A stretch of DNA of 55,341 nt from Ferrimonas senticii DSM 18821 (GCF_000422665.1 NZ_AUGM01000001.1:1-55341); one strand, 5' to 3'. Positions 6,779-15,874 are shown, numbered from the stretch's first letter. The notes: a model not told the origin generated them from the letters alone. Program-made: numbers and translations.

Positions 6779-8428
6779 ATGAAGCTACGATTTAACTTTG
6801 CTACCGCCCGTCCGGTGGCTCATTACGCCCGTCTCTGTAACCAGTTTCTACAACATCCCAACGTTAAAGCCATCCGCCATAACGACCAAGGCTATGCCAT
6901 TGAAGCCGAAGGCGAGCAGCCGCAGCTAGAGCAACTGGCGGATCTGTTGGCCGCGACCTTGCCGCTGTCGTGTTGGTCAACCGGCACCAGCACTGAAGCC
7001 ATCGAGCAGTTCAGTGGCGAAGCGCAAGAGCTGCCATACCAGTACAGTGACATCGCTTATTGTCGCCACTGTTTGGATAAGCCAACCGAAGACTGTCGGC
7101 ACTGCGGCACACCGGCAGATGCGGTGGTCGATATCGACGCCTTAGTGGCGGATTTTGTTGAGGTTGGCCGCGCCAGCTATCGCAATCATCGCGGCCGTCG
7201 CACCGTGGTGGCGCTGTCACAGATCACCGCCGAACACCAGCAACTGATGTTCTGCAATGGCAAAGACTTGAATCAAGCCTTGTACATCGATAACGACGGG
7301 GTGCTGCGACTTAGTGGCATCGAAAAGCCGCAACTGCGATTGCAACCTCGGCCAGCGTTTAGCCAGCAACATCAACTGCCGCGGCCACTCTACAACTGTC
7401 ATTTGGCGGATGATCGTATCGCCCATCAACTGGCCTTACGGCTGGCCGAGCGTGGCGTGGTGGCGGTGGCGGTCGAGTGCGATTATCAGCCGCTGCTGAT
7501 TGCCCAGTGGCTCAATGGCCCAGCGGCGTTGGCGGGGGATCCGGCGTTAACCCCGCTGGCGGTGCGCGAACCGCAGCAGTACAGCGCTCACGTCGGCCAT
7601 TACCGCGCCTGCTACCACAATGACAAAGTCAAGTTGACCCGCTGTGATATCAGCAAACCGGTTGAGCCAACCAAAGCCGCCGAATACGCCCTGCAAGCGA
7701 TGCAGCAGCAACAGCGCTTTGATGACAGCACCGCAGTGCTGTACCTCAGCCGCCAGCACCAATCTGGGGTGATCTACAAAGACCGCCAAGGGCAAATTCA
7801 GTGGTTGGTGAAGCTGGATTATCAAGATGCCAACCCGGCGGATCGGCTTACGGCGCTGGCGAGCAGCAGCGCCAGTGCTGAACGCCTTATCGAACGTTTT
7901 CAGGCCAAGCACGGTGACTGGCTGGCACAGTTGACCGCCACCAACCATCGCCGTCCCCGTGGCAACCTGAGCGGCATCATGGCGATGGTGGCGTGGTTGT
8001 GGGAGCTGGACGGCGGCCACGATGTGCAGATCGCGGCGGAAGCGTTATTGGCCAGCGCTCTCGGCCACAATCAACTGAAAGCACCACGCATCGATTTCCG
8101 TCTACGCAAAGGTGAAGACGCCGCTGAAGTGGACTTCCTGCCAGCGCTGCAAGCCGCCATCAGCTATCGCTTGGCTGATCCCGATGGCGCCGCTGGGGTC
8201 GCTTTTGGGGTGATCGACTCGTTCGCCGATTTTGTTGGTAACTGGATCGAACGGCTGGATGCCGACATCGGCCTCTCGGGGTTGGTGCTGGCCGGGGATG
8301 AGTTTGATAACCCGATTTTATTGCAACAACTGCGGTTGCGCTTGGCTCGCAACATTAAATTAAGCCTGCCACAGCCGCTGGATATCGCCGGCAACAACTT
8401 GGCGCTGGGCGCGCTGTTCTGCCACTAG
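6779..8428 (+). CDS. HypF-like hydrogenase maturation paralog (HydE type of hydABCDE operons)
   Basis: This 549-residue protein sits right after the protease gene, the place held by hydE in Wolinella/Helicobacter hydABCDE operons. That HydE is a maturation factor unrelated to the radical-SAM HydE of FeFe-hydrogenases. One zinc-ribbon-like motif is visible (C95, C98, C106, C109). The last 160 residues align with the Kae1-like end of the HypF encoded downstream: GNLSGIMAMVA matches SSAGRLFDAVA, LVLAGDEFDNPILLQQL matches VALSGGVMQNQLLLMLL, and NNLALGALF matches GGIAIGQAA. The acylphosphatase domain and the HHHAH motif of HypF are missing, so carbamoyl transfer seems unlikely. An 85-base gap with a GGCGCC hairpin precedes it. 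The ribosome-binding site is weak. Confidence 0.65.
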   Translation: MKLRFNFATARPVAHYARLCNQFLQHPNVKAIRHNDQGYAIEAEGEQPQLEQLADLLAATLPLSCWSTGTSTEAIEQFSGEAQELPYQYSDIAYCRHCLDKPTEDCRHCGTPADAVVDIDALVADFVEVGRASYRNHRGRRTVVALSQITAEHQQLMFCNGKDLNQALYIDNDGVLRLSGIEKPQLRLQPRPAFSQQHQLPRPLYNCHLADDRIAHQLALRLAERGVVAVAVECDYQPLLIAQWLNGPAALAGDPALTPLAVREPQQYSAHVGHYRACYHNDKVKLTRCDISKPVEPTKAAEYALQAMQQQQRFDDSTAVLYLSRQHQSGVIYKDRQGQIQWLVKLDYQDANPADRLTALASSSASAERLIERFQAKHGDWLAQLTATNHRRPRGNLSGIMAMVAWLWELDGGHDVQIAAEALLASALGHNQLKAPRIDFRLRKGEDAAEVDFLPALQAAISYRLADPDGAAGVAFGVIDSFADFVGNWIERLDADIGLSGLVLAGDEFDNPILLQQLRLRLARNIKLSLPQPLDIAGNNLALGALFCH

Positions 8429-8452
8429 GGCACGGATTCAAAGGAGTGAGTT

Positions 8453-8695
8453 ATGTGCTTTGCCATCCCATCGAAAATCATTGAACTGGACTGCGACAAT
8501 GAAGTCGCCACCATCGATACCTTAGGGCGAGTTCGGCAAATCAGCGTAGCGATGGTGTTAGAACCTTTAGCCATTGGCGATTACATACTGATTAACAATG
8601 GCTTTGCCCTAAATAAGATGGACAGCGCTGCGGCCTTGGACAGCTTGGCGCTGTATCAGGAGATTGTCGCCAAAATGGAACGGGGAGAGGCGTAA
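8453..8695 (+). CDS. hypC: HypC/HupF/HoxL-family hydrogenase assembly chaperone
   Basis: An 80-residue HypC-family protein beginning MCFAIPSKI, with the essential N-terminal Cys2 and the PLAIGDYILINNGFALNKMD motif. HypC proteins carry the Fe(CN)2CO unit with HypD and deliver it to the large-subunit precursor. A second HypC is encoded at 15647-15874. This copy lies next to hypF and a HupK/HoxV-like gene, so it may be the HoxL/HupF-type delivery partner rather than the general HypD partner. That assignment is inference from location. AAGGAG lies seven bases before the ATG, and hypF follows after two bases. Confidence 0.85.
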   Translation: MCFAIPSKIIELDCDNEVATIDTLGRVRQISVAMVLEPLAIGDYILINNGFALNKMDSAAALDSLALYQEIVAKMERGEA

Positions 8696-8697
8696 TC

Positions 8698-11031
8698 ATG
8701 ACGGTAACTCAACCGGGTGCCCAGATCCGCGTTCGTGGCCAAGTTCAAGGGGTTGGCTTTCGTCCTTTTATTTGGCAATTGGCACAGCAACTGCAGGTCG
8801 GCGGCGAGGTGTTGAATGACGCCGAAGGGGTGTTGATCAAGTTGTCACCGCCGCAAAGTGCTTATCAGTTCTTAACTTTGATGTTGGAACAACTGCCACC
8901 ACTGGCACGGATCGATAGCACCGATATCGAACCATGGCTGCAAGCAAGCTACCCAGACCAGTTTGTTATCACCGCCTCGGTTGCCGGCAACACCAATACC
9001 CGTATTGCGCCGGACACCGCCACCTGCGAGCAGTGTCGGCATGAGTTGTTCGAACCCAGCAATCGCCGTTATCAATACCCCTTTACCAACTGCACCCATT
9101 GCGGTCCGCGCTACTCGATTATTCAAGATGTGCCCTACGATCGGCCACACACCTCGATGGCGGCCTTTCCACTGTGTGCCGATTGCCAACAGGAATATGA
9201 TTATCCTGCTGACCGTCGGTTTCACGCCCAGCCCAACGCCTGTTCGGTGTGTGGCCCCACCTTACAGTTGCGCCACAACTCTGGTCGCATCGACGCCAGT
9301 GGTCAGCAGGCATTGGTGCAAACCGTAGCGGCGCTGAAGCGGGGCGAAATTGTCGCGGTCAAAGGACTGGGTGGTTTTCATCTGGTGGTTGATGGCTGCA
9401 ATCAGCAGGCGGTGATGCGCTTGCGGCAACGTAAGCATCGACCCGCTAAGCCCTTCGCCTTGATGGCGGCGGATCTGACGATAATGCAGCGCTACGTCAA
9501 AATCAGCAAAGCGGAGCAGCAGCAACTGCAAAGCGGCGCGGCGCCGATCGTGTTGTTGCGTCGCCGCGATGGTGGCCGAGCGCCGATCGCGGCGGCGGTC
9601 GCCCCAGATCTGCATGTGTTAGGGATGATGTTACCGTCTAATCCGCTGCAACATCTGCTGCTGAGCTACTTTGATACGCCGTTGGTGATGACCTCCGGCA
9701 ACGCGTCTGGTAAGCCACCCTGCATTGATGACGCCAGTGCCATCAGCGAACTGGGCGAGATCGCCGACTGGTTGCTGCTGCACGATCGCGCCATCGTCAA
9801 TCGGGTTGATGATTCGATTGTACGTGTCGACTCATTGCAGGGGCGGGTCAATGTCAGCGTGCTGCGCCGTGCCCGAGGTTTGGTGCCAACGCCAATTTCG
9901 TTGCCGGCGGGGTTTGCCGCGGCGGACAACTTATTGGCTTATGGCGCTGATCTGAAAAATACCTTTTGCTACCTAAAACAAGGCCAAGCGCTGCTGTCGC
10001 CGCACTTGGGGGATTTGGCGGATCTGCAACTGCGGCAAAGTTACCAAGACAACTTGCAACTGTTCGCCAAGCTGTTCGCGGTAACAGCCGATCTGACAGC
10101 CTGCGATAGCCACCCCAACTACATCAGCCACGGCATTGCCACCGAACAGGGGGAGCCGCAAACCGTTGATCATCATCATGCCCATCTGGCGGCGTGTTTG
10201 GTTGACAACCAGATCCCGCTGACGACGGCGCCGGTGCTGGGGCTGGTGCTTGATGGTCTCGGTTGGGGCGGCATTGGTACTGATCACCAACTGTGGGGCG
10301 GCGAGCTGCTGTACGGTGATTATCGCCAAGTTCGCCATCTTACCGGCTTGCCGGCGCTGCCGCTGGCTGGCGGCGAGTTGGCGGCACGGCAGCCGTGGCG
10401 TAATTTGTTGGTGCACTTAGATGCGGCGGTGCCGGATTGGCAACAGCGGGGCATCAGCGCTTTAGAACGGTTGCAGCAAAAGCCATTGGCGACTCTGCGC
10501 CAAGGCATTGCGGCGGGGATCAACAGCCCGCGCGCCTCCAGCGCTGGCCGGTTGTTTGATGCGGTGGCCGCGCTGCTGACCGATAAGTTTGACGCCATCA
10601 GCTTTGAAGGGGAAGCGGCGCTGGCGGTGGAAGCACTGGCGTGGCAAGCGTTGCCAGCAAAGCAGCACACGATGCCGCCATTAGCAGCGTCAGATCCCAT
10701 CTCATTACAATCACTTTGGACAGCAATGCTGACTGCGATCGAACGCCAAGTTTCTGCCGCCGAGGTGGCGTTACAGTTCCATCAACATTTGGCGGCACTA
10801 CTGTTAACCATGGTTGCTAAGCACGCTCGGCCACTGGCGGTGACCCAAGTGGCACTATCCGGTGGGGTGATGCAAAACCAACTGCTATTAATGCTATTGG
10901 TTGATGGCTTGCAGCAACTGGGTTTAAGCGCCTTGGTGCACAGTGAGATCCCCGCTAACGATGGTGGCATCGCCATTGGCCAAGCGGCCGTGGCGTGGGC
11001 TCGGCAATGCGATCTAACCGATGAGTCTTAG
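8698..11031 (+). CDS. hypF: Carbamoyltransferase HypF
   Basis: A 777-residue enzyme that makes the thiocarbamate on HypE, the precursor of the cyanide ligands, from carbamoyl phosphate and ATP. Domains in order are: an acylphosphatase domain (GQVQGVGFRPFIW, residues 14-26); two zinc fingers (CEQC...CTHCGPRYS and CADC...CSVCGP); a YrdC-like domain (KRGEIVAVKGLGGFHL, KHRPAKPFALM); and a Kae1-like domain (DHHHAHLAACLVD, LDGLGWGGIGTD, LSGGVMQNQLL, NDGGIAIGQ). The length is normal. It starts two bases after hypC, and three bases separate its stop from the next gene. Confidence 0.96.
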   Translation: MTVTQPGAQIRVRGQVQGVGFRPFIWQLAQQLQVGGEVLNDAEGVLIKLSPPQSAYQFLTLMLEQLPPLARIDSTDIEPWLQASYPDQFVITASVAGNTNTRIAPDTATCEQCRHELFEPSNRRYQYPFTNCTHCGPRYSIIQDVPYDRPHTSMAAFPLCADCQQEYDYPADRRFHAQPNACSVCGPTLQLRHNSGRIDASGQQALVQTVAALKRGEIVAVKGLGGFHLVVDGCNQQAVMRLRQRKHRPAKPFALMAADLTIMQRYVKISKAEQQQLQSGAAPIVLLRRRDGGRAPIAAAVAPDLHVLGMMLPSNPLQHLLLSYFDTPLVMTSGNASGKPPCIDDASAISELGEIADWLLLHDRAIVNRVDDSIVRVDSLQGRVNVSVLRRARGLVPTPISLPAGFAAADNLLAYGADLKNTFCYLKQGQALLSPHLGDLADLQLRQSYQDNLQLFAKLFAVTADLTACDSHPNYISHGIATEQGEPQTVDHHHAHLAACLVDNQIPLTTAPVLGLVLDGLGWGGIGTDHQLWGGELLYGDYRQVRHLTGLPALPLAGGELAARQPWRNLLVHLDAAVPDWQQRGISALERLQQKPLATLRQGIAAGINSPRASSAGRLFDAVAALLTDKFDAISFEGEAALAVEALAWQALPAKQHTMPPLAASDPISLQSLWTAMLTAIERQVSAAEVALQFHQHLAALLLTMVAKHARPLAVTQVALSGGVMQNQLLLMLLVDGLQQLGLSALVHSEIPANDGGIAIGQAAVAWARQCDLTDES

Positions 11032-11034
11032 TCG

Positions 11035-11985
11035 ATGAATCAAGCGTTAACGGGCAGCAGCCCCACCCAAGGGCAACTGCGACTGACCACCAAGCATGGG
11101 CGCATTAGCCACTGCCAATCACAGTTACAGCTGCCGCCGCTGGCGAGCTTGTTAAATGGCCGCAACTACACCGAAATCAGCCAGCGGCTGCAACTGGTTT
11201 ATAGCCAATGTGCCGAGGCGCACCGGTGGGCGGCGCTGTCATTAGTGGAACCCGATACCGCGGTCAATGGCGCGACGCACGACGCTCGCGCGCAAGCGCT
11301 GTGGTTGGAATGGGTCAGCGAGCACAGTTGGCAACTGTGGCGCAGTGCGCAACTGTTGTTGCCCGCCTGTGAGCAGCGGATGTTGTTGTTGGCGCAGTGG
11401 CGGCAGCAACTGGCGTCGCTGCGCCAACAATTGGCACCAAACCGCTATCAGTGCGGTGTTCGGGCGAGCGCGGCGCCACTGGCGGATCTGCTGCCGTGGC
11501 AAGCGCGCTGGCAACAGTTGGTGTACCAACCGCTACAGCAAGCGATTATCGAATCCCCTTGGGCCGCGCAGTTTGTCACCGAACACGCCTGCATGGCGCG
11601 GTTTGAATCCGGCGCCGCCGTGCGTCAGCCACCGTCGCAACTGACCATCGCCGCTCGGTTTGCCGGGTTATGGCAAGAGTGCTGGCAAGCGGCGCAGTGG
11701 CTTCTGCAGCCGGCGGCGGGTCAATCGCCATTGCTTGGCGCGGGCACGATCGCCGCCGCCCGAGGTACCTTGGTTCATCGTTGCCACTGGCACAGCGGCG
11801 TTGCCGATCATTATCAAATTCAGATCCCAACCGAGGGACTACTGGCCAGTATAAGCCAAAGCTTGCTTGGCACGCCCTACCACGATTGCCCGCAGTCACG
11901 ACTGGGTTTGACCCTGTGGCTGCAGTCACACGCACCCTGCGTTGATATCGAAATTACCGTTACCGAGGAGCCATCCGATGCATGA
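11035..11985 (+). CDS. Degenerate hydrogenase large-subunit paralog, HupK/HoxV-like assembly scaffold
   Basis: At 316 residues this is much shorter than a large subunit but follows its outline. LVYSQCAEAHRWAALSLVE (C59, H63) corresponds to RICGVCTYSHYRAGIEAVE of HyaB, with the first cysteine replaced by tyrosine. AARGTLVHRCHWHSGVADHY corresponds to APRGMLSHWVRIKGGVVENY. Near the end, HAPCVDIEIT corresponds to FDPCMACAVH, keeping only the first cysteine. One cysteine of each CxxC pair therefore remains. In Ralstonia and rhizobia such proteins (HoxV, HupK) act as scaffolds for the Fe(CN)2CO unit. The gene lies between hypF and hypA and overlaps hypA by eight bases. The assignment rests on my alignment by eye. 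Confidence 0.7.
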   Translation: MNQALTGSSPTQGQLRLTTKHGRISHCQSQLQLPPLASLLNGRNYTEISQRLQLVYSQCAEAHRWAALSLVEPDTAVNGATHDARAQALWLEWVSEHSWQLWRSAQLLLPACEQRMLLLAQWRQQLASLRQQLAPNRYQCGVRASAAPLADLLPWQARWQQLVYQPLQQAIIESPWAAQFVTEHACMARFESGAAVRQPPSQLTIAARFAGLWQECWQAAQWLLQPAAGQSPLLGAGTIAAARGTLVHRCHWHSGVADHYQIQIPTEGLLASISQSLLGTPYHDCPQSRLGLTLWLQSHAPCVDIEITVTEEPSDA

Positions 11986-12319
11986 GATGTCATTGGCCGA
12001 GGGGATCATCCAGATCATTGAACGTCAGCAATTAGCCAAGGGCAGCAAGGTTAAGGAGGTGATCTTAACCCTCGGCGAGTTAGCCGCCATTGAGATCCCG
12101 GCGCTGGAATTTGGCTTCGAGGTGGTCGCTCGCGGCACCGCCGCCGAGGGCGCCACCTTGGTTTATCAGTTGGTGCCCGGTAGCGCCTTTTGCTTTCCCT
12201 GCGGCGCCCAAGTGCCAATCAAACAAAAGGGGGACGCTTGTCCCCGCTGTCAGGGTCACCAGTTGACGGTGATCGATGGCAATCAGATGCAAGTTAAATC
12301 ATTGGAGTTAACCGAATAA
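11978..12319 (+). CDS. hypA: Hydrogenase nickel incorporation protein HypA
   Basis: A 113-residue nickel metallochaperone that works with HypB. The invariant [10 protein letters not shown] start, whose His2 binds nickel, fixes the start at ATG 11978; GAGGAG lies 7 bases upstream. The zinc site is formed by FCFPCGAQ and CPRCQG. It overlaps the preceding gene by eight bases. Its stop overlaps the hypB start (TAATG), so these genes are tightly coupled. Confidence 0.95.
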   Translation: MHEMSLAEGIIQIIERQQLAKGSKVKEVILTLGELAAIEIPALEFGFEVVARGTAAEGATLVYQLVPGSAFCFPCGAQVPIKQKGDACPRCQGHQLTVIDGNQMQVKSLELTE

Positions 12320-13398
12320 TGTGTACCGTTTGCGGCTGTGCCGAGGGTCAAACCCGGATTGAAGGCGAGCACCGCCATCATCACGATCACCACCACGACG
12401 ATCATGGCCACCATCATCACGGCCAACAGCCGGCTGAGCCGGTGGCGACCGTGATCCATCACCATTATCACCATAGCGGCGATGTTCATCATCACGTCCA
12501 TTACCATGTGCTGGGCGCGCCGCCGCAACACGGTCATGGTCACGACCATGCTCATCCGCACCAGCATGACCATGATCATGGCCACCATCATGGCGATCAC
12601 GACCATCACCATCATGATCATGATCATCAACACGGTCATCATCACGGTCATGACCATCAGCACGAGCATTTTGAGCCGGAACAACAGCAGCAAGATTTGC
12701 ACTACGGCAAGGGCCCAGCGCACGCCCATGCGCCGGGGATGTCGCAACAGCGGATGATTCAGATCGAGCAAGATATCCTTGGTAAAAACAACGAGATTGC
12801 CGCCCATAACCGCAGCCATTTTATCGACGACCAAGTATTGGTATTGAATCTGGTCTCGAGCCCAGGCTCCGGCAAAACCACCACCTTGACCGAAACCCTG
12901 CTGCGCTTAAAAGAGACCACTGAGCTGGCGGTGATCGAGGGCGATCAAGAGACCGCGAACGACGCTGAGCGCATTCGCGCCACCGGCGTTAACGCGATTC
13001 AGGTCAATACCGGTAAGGGCTGCCACTTGGATGCGGCGATGGTGCATCAGGCTTACCACCATTTAAGCCTGAAGCCCGGTGGCATTCTGTTTATTGAAAA
13101 CGTCGGCAATCTGGTGTGTCCGGCCGCCTTTGATCTGGGTGAACACGCCAAAGTGGCGATCCTGTCGGTGACCGAAGGCGAAGATAAGCCGCTGAAGTAC
13201 CCAGAGATGTTTGCTGCTGCCGAGCTGATGCTGGTCAATAAGATCGATCTGCTGCCATACCTGCAGTTCGATCTGGAGCAGTGCATCGCCAACGCTCGTA
13301 AGGTTAACCCCAACATTGAGGTTATCTGCCTCTCTGCCACCTCCGGTGAGGGGATGGAGCTGTGGCTGGACTGGTTACAGCGCAAAGCGGCAAAGTAA
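12319..13398 (+). CDS. hypB: Hydrogenase nickel incorporation GTPase HypB
   Basis: A 359-residue GTPase that loads nickel into the large subunit. The N-terminal MCTVCGC resembles the high-affinity nickel site of E. coli HypB (CxxCGC). Residues about 18-118 are an unusually long His-Asp-rich stretch of many HHxH and HDHxH runs, as in nickel-storing HypB proteins. The GTPase core follows with [11 protein letters not shown] (P-loop), [30 protein letters not shown] and NKIDLLPY. The start shares a base with the hypA stop. A bidirectional terminator follows. Confidence 0.96.
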   Translation: MCTVCGCAEGQTRIEGEHRHHHDHHHDDHGHHHHGQQPAEPVATVIHHHYHHSGDVHHHVHYHVLGAPPQHGHGHDHAHPHQHDHDHGHHHGDHDHHHHDHDHQHGHHHGHDHQHEHFEPEQQQQDLHYGKGPAHAHAPGMSQQRMIQIEQDILGKNNEIAAHNRSHFIDDQVLVLNLVSSPGSGKTTTLTETLLRLKETTELAVIEGDQETANDAERIRATGVNAIQVNTGKGCHLDAAMVHQAYHHLSLKPGGILFIENVGNLVCPAAFDLGEHAKVAILSVTEGEDKPLKYPEMFAAAELMLVNKIDLLPYLQFDLEQCIANARKVNPNIEVICLSATSGEGMELWLDWLQRKAAK

Positions 13399-13470
13399 GC
13401 CACAGCGCCACTTTGCCCGAATAAGAGTGCTCTAATAGGAGTGGTCTAAGTGGTTTAAAATGAGTGGCAT

Positions 13471-13504
13471 AAAAAAGCGCGGAACCTGAGTTCCGCGCTT
13501 TTGG
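13471..13504. terminator. Bidirectional terminator between hypB and hypE
   Basis: AAAAGCGCGGAA, the loop CCTGAG, then TTCCGCGCTTTT form a 12-bp stem with A-runs on one side and T-runs on the other. It can end both the plus-strand hya-hypB operon and the minus-strand hypC-hypD-hypE operon. Confidence 0.9.
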
Positions 13505-13522
13505 TTTTTGGGAGAGTTATTC

Positions 13523-14524
13523 CTAACAGATCCGCGGCAGCAGTTCGCCTTTAGGCAGCTCCATATAGCGCTTGGAGCCCCACGGGCTGGTTTGCACCAC
13601 TTTGCCGTGATGGCTGTCGCTGATCTGGCCGATGATGGCGGCACTGGTGTGGAACTGCTTGAGGACCGCGAGGGCTTGCTCGGCTTGGTCGGCGCTGACT
13701 GCCAACACAAAGGTGCCTTCGTTGGCCAGCTCCGCCGGCTCAAAGCCGAACAGTTCACACAGCCCTTGCACTGCCGGAGCGATAGGCAGCGCTTGCTCGG
13801 TCACTTCGATGCCCAATTCACGGCCACTGGCCCACTCATTCAGCACCGCTGCGAGACCGCCACGGGTGGCATCGCGCATCGCTTTGCAGTCGATGCCGGC
13901 CTCAAGTAGGGCGTTTACCGCTGGCCACAGGGTGTCGCAATCGGAAGCCAGTTCGGTTTCTAAAGTTAAGCCTTCGCGGCTGGCCAGAATGCAGGCGCCG
14001 TGGCAGCCGATATCGCGGGAAACCAAGATCTGATCGCCCACTTGCAGCTGTTGCCAAGAGGGCGCCGCTAAGCATTCACCAATCCCCGAGGTGTTGATAA
14101 ACAGGCCATCGGCGGCGCCTTTGGGGACCACTTTGGTGTCGCCGCAGACGATTTTGGCACCGGATTTGGCCAGTTCGCTGGCCATCGATTGCACCAGCTG
14201 TTCCAGCTCGGCAAATGGCAGCCCCTCTTCGATGATAAAACCGCAAGAAAGATACTGCGGTTTGGCGCCAGCCATCGCCAGATCGTTCACGGTGCCAGCG
14301 ATGGCAATTTTACCGAGATCGCCGCCGTTAAAGGTGCGTGGGCTGACGGTAAAGCTGTCGGTGGTAAAGGCCACTGGGCCATTAAATTGCAGCCGGGCCG
14401 CGTCTTCATCCCGCAGCAAAATATCGTTGCCCAGATATTTAAAGAACAGCTTGTGGATCAGCTGACTCATCTCGACCCCACCGCCGCCGTGGCTTAATTC
14501 AATGCATCGTTGCTGCGCTTTCAT
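13523..14524 (-). CDS. hypE: Hydrogenase maturation protein HypE
   Basis: A 333-residue PurM-like enzyme that dehydrates the carbamoylated C-terminal cysteine to thiocyanate, the source of the CN ligands. The C-terminus is PRIC, with the acceptor Cys as the last residue, as required. ATP-binding features include ELSHGGGGVEMSQLI near the N-terminus, TTDSFTVSP, GGDLGKIAIAGTVNDLAMAG and DATRGGLAAVLNE. The start overlaps the end of hypD by ATGA. Confidence 0.96.
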   Translation of the reverse strand: MKAQQRCIELSHGGGGVEMSQLIHKLFFKYLGNDILLRDEDAARLQFNGPVAFTTDSFTVSPRTFNGGDLGKIAIAGTVNDLAMAGAKPQYLSCGFIIEEGLPFAELEQLVQSMASELAKSGAKIVCGDTKVVPKGAADGLFINTSGIGECLAAPSWQQLQVGDQILVSRDIGCHGACILASREGLTLETELASDCDTLWPAVNALLEAGIDCKAMRDATRGGLAAVLNEWASGRELGIEVTEQALPIAPAVQGLCELFGFEPAELANEGTFVLAVSADQAEQALAVLKQFHTSAAIIGQISDSHHGKVVQTSPWGSKRYMELPKGELLPRIC

Positions 14525-15654
14525 AGAGTGACTCCGGCGTATTTGTAGTGGGCGTGACAGGCGCCTTCAGAGCTGACCATGCAGCTGCCCATTGGGGTTT
14601 GCGGGGTGCAGCCGCGGCCAAATACTTTGCATTGGTTCGGGCTGTTTAGGCCTTTTAAGATGTTGCCGCACAGGCAGGCTTTATGATCTTCAATCGGCTC
14701 GGTTGGCAGCACATCGGCGAACCGTTGCTCGGCATCACGATGGGCCAGATGCGGTTTTAGCTGCAGCGCTGAGGCGGCGATATCGCCAAGTCCGCGCCAG
14801 CGAAACTTGTCGGCGGTGTCAAAACAATCGGCCACCAGCTGCTGCGCTTTAAGGTTACCCTCGGTGGTGACCGAGCGGCGATATTGGATCTCCAGTTTGG
14901 CTTCACCGGCGATTGCTTGTTTGACCAGCATCAGCACCCCTTCCAGCAGATCCACCGGTTCAAAGCCGGTGACCACCAGCGGGATCCGGTAGCTATCGAC
15001 GGCGGCTTGATAGATCTGGGCTCCGGTGATCACCGATACGTGGGATGGGCCGATAAAGGCATTGATGGCCGCTTGGCCGTCGGCCATCACCGCATCAATC
15101 GCCGGTGGCACCAACACGTGATTGCAGTGCAGCAACAGGTTGTCGATGCCAAGGGCGTCGGCTTGTTGCAGCAGTACGGCGCTCATTGGTGCGGTGGTTT
15201 CAAAACCGATGGCAAAGAACACCACGGTTTTGCTGGGGTTGTCTTGGGCGATGGTCAGTGCATCTAAGGGGTCGTAGAGGGCGCGAATATCGGCGCCTTG
15301 GCCGCGCAGTTTGGCCAAGCTGGTGTGTGAGCCGGGCACCCGGATCATGTCGCCTAAGGTCGCCAGAATCACATCGGGCTGCTGAGCAAGGGCGATGGCT
15401 TGGTCGATGCGCTCTTTGGGCATCACACACACCGGACAACCGGGGCCATGGACAAATTGAATATTGCTGGGCAACAGTTGCGGCAGGCCAAATTTCATAA
15501 TGGCGTGGGTGTGGCCGCCACAGACCTCCATGATCCGCAATGGCTTGGGAAGCTGGGCGGCCAAGGCGGCGATCTGTTTCGCCAGTAGTGCGATAGTAGC
15601 GGGATCGCGATAGCCTTGATAAAGCTGCTGTAGGGTCAGTGGCGCATCACTCAT
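14521..15654 (-). CDS. hypD: Hydrogenase formation protein HypD
   Basis: A 377-residue iron-sulfur protein that, with HypC, assembles the Fe(CN)2CO group. Family motifs are visible: EVCGGHTHAIMKFG, FVHGPGCPVCVMP, FFAIGFETTAP, VITGAQIYQ and GFEPVDLLEGVLM. The C-terminal cysteines for the [4Fe-4S] cluster lie in CLCGNILKGL, CKVFGRGCTP and SEGACHAHYKY. It overlaps the upstream hypC by eight bases and the downstream hypE by four, a compact hypCDE operon. Confidence 0.96.
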   Translation of the reverse strand: MSDAPLTLQQLYQGYRDPATIALLAKQIAALAAQLPKPLRIMEVCGGHTHAIMKFGLPQLLPSNIQFVHGPGCPVCVMPKERIDQAIALAQQPDVILATLGDMIRVPGSHTSLAKLRGQGADIRALYDPLDALTIAQDNPSKTVVFFAIGFETTAPMSAVLLQQADALGIDNLLLHCNHVLVPPAIDAVMADGQAAINAFIGPSHVSVITGAQIYQAAVDSYRIPLVVTGFEPVDLLEGVLMLVKQAIAGEAKLEIQYRRSVTTEGNLKAQQLVADCFDTADKFRWRGLGDIAASALQLKPHLAHRDAEQRFADVLPTEPIEDHKACLCGNILKGLNSPNQCKVFGRGCTPQTPMGSCMVSSEGACHAHYKYAGVTL

Positions 15655-15874
15655 TGGCGCTCTCCAGCTGTTTTAGCAGCGTCAAGGTTTCAAGGGCGGT
15701 CGCTTTATCGATTTTGTTCATGGCAAAACCCACATGCAGCAGCACGTAGTCGCCGATGGCCAGTGGCTCGGCAATCAGCTGGCTACTGACTTGCCGTTTG
15801 ACCCCAAGCGTATCCACGGTAACGCGATCATCTGGATGAAGTTCAACCACTTCAGAGGGGATAGAGAGGCACAT
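15647..15874 (-). CDS. hypC: Hydrogenase assembly chaperone HypC (second copy)
   Basis: A 75-residue HypC beginning MCLSIPSEVVEL, with Cys2 and the EPLAIGDYVLLHVGFAMNKID motif. As first gene of a hypC-hypD-hypE operon it is the likely partner of HypD for building the Fe(CN)2CO unit. It differs clearly from the HypC at 8453-8695, so the two probably have separate roles. The 209 bases between it and the next terminator (15875-16083) must hold its promoter. I found no clear -10/-35 or FNR site there. Confidence 0.93.
   Translation of the reverse strand: MCLSIPSEVVELHPDDRVTVDTLGVKRQVSSQLIAEPLAIGDYVLLHVGFAMNKIDKATALETLTLLKQLESANE

Noticed and set aside
12370-12672. CRISPR-like or tandem-repeat array suggested by repeated CATCAC/GATCAT words
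   Set aside because: The repeats are codons of the histidine-rich part of HypB, with no regular spacer structure.
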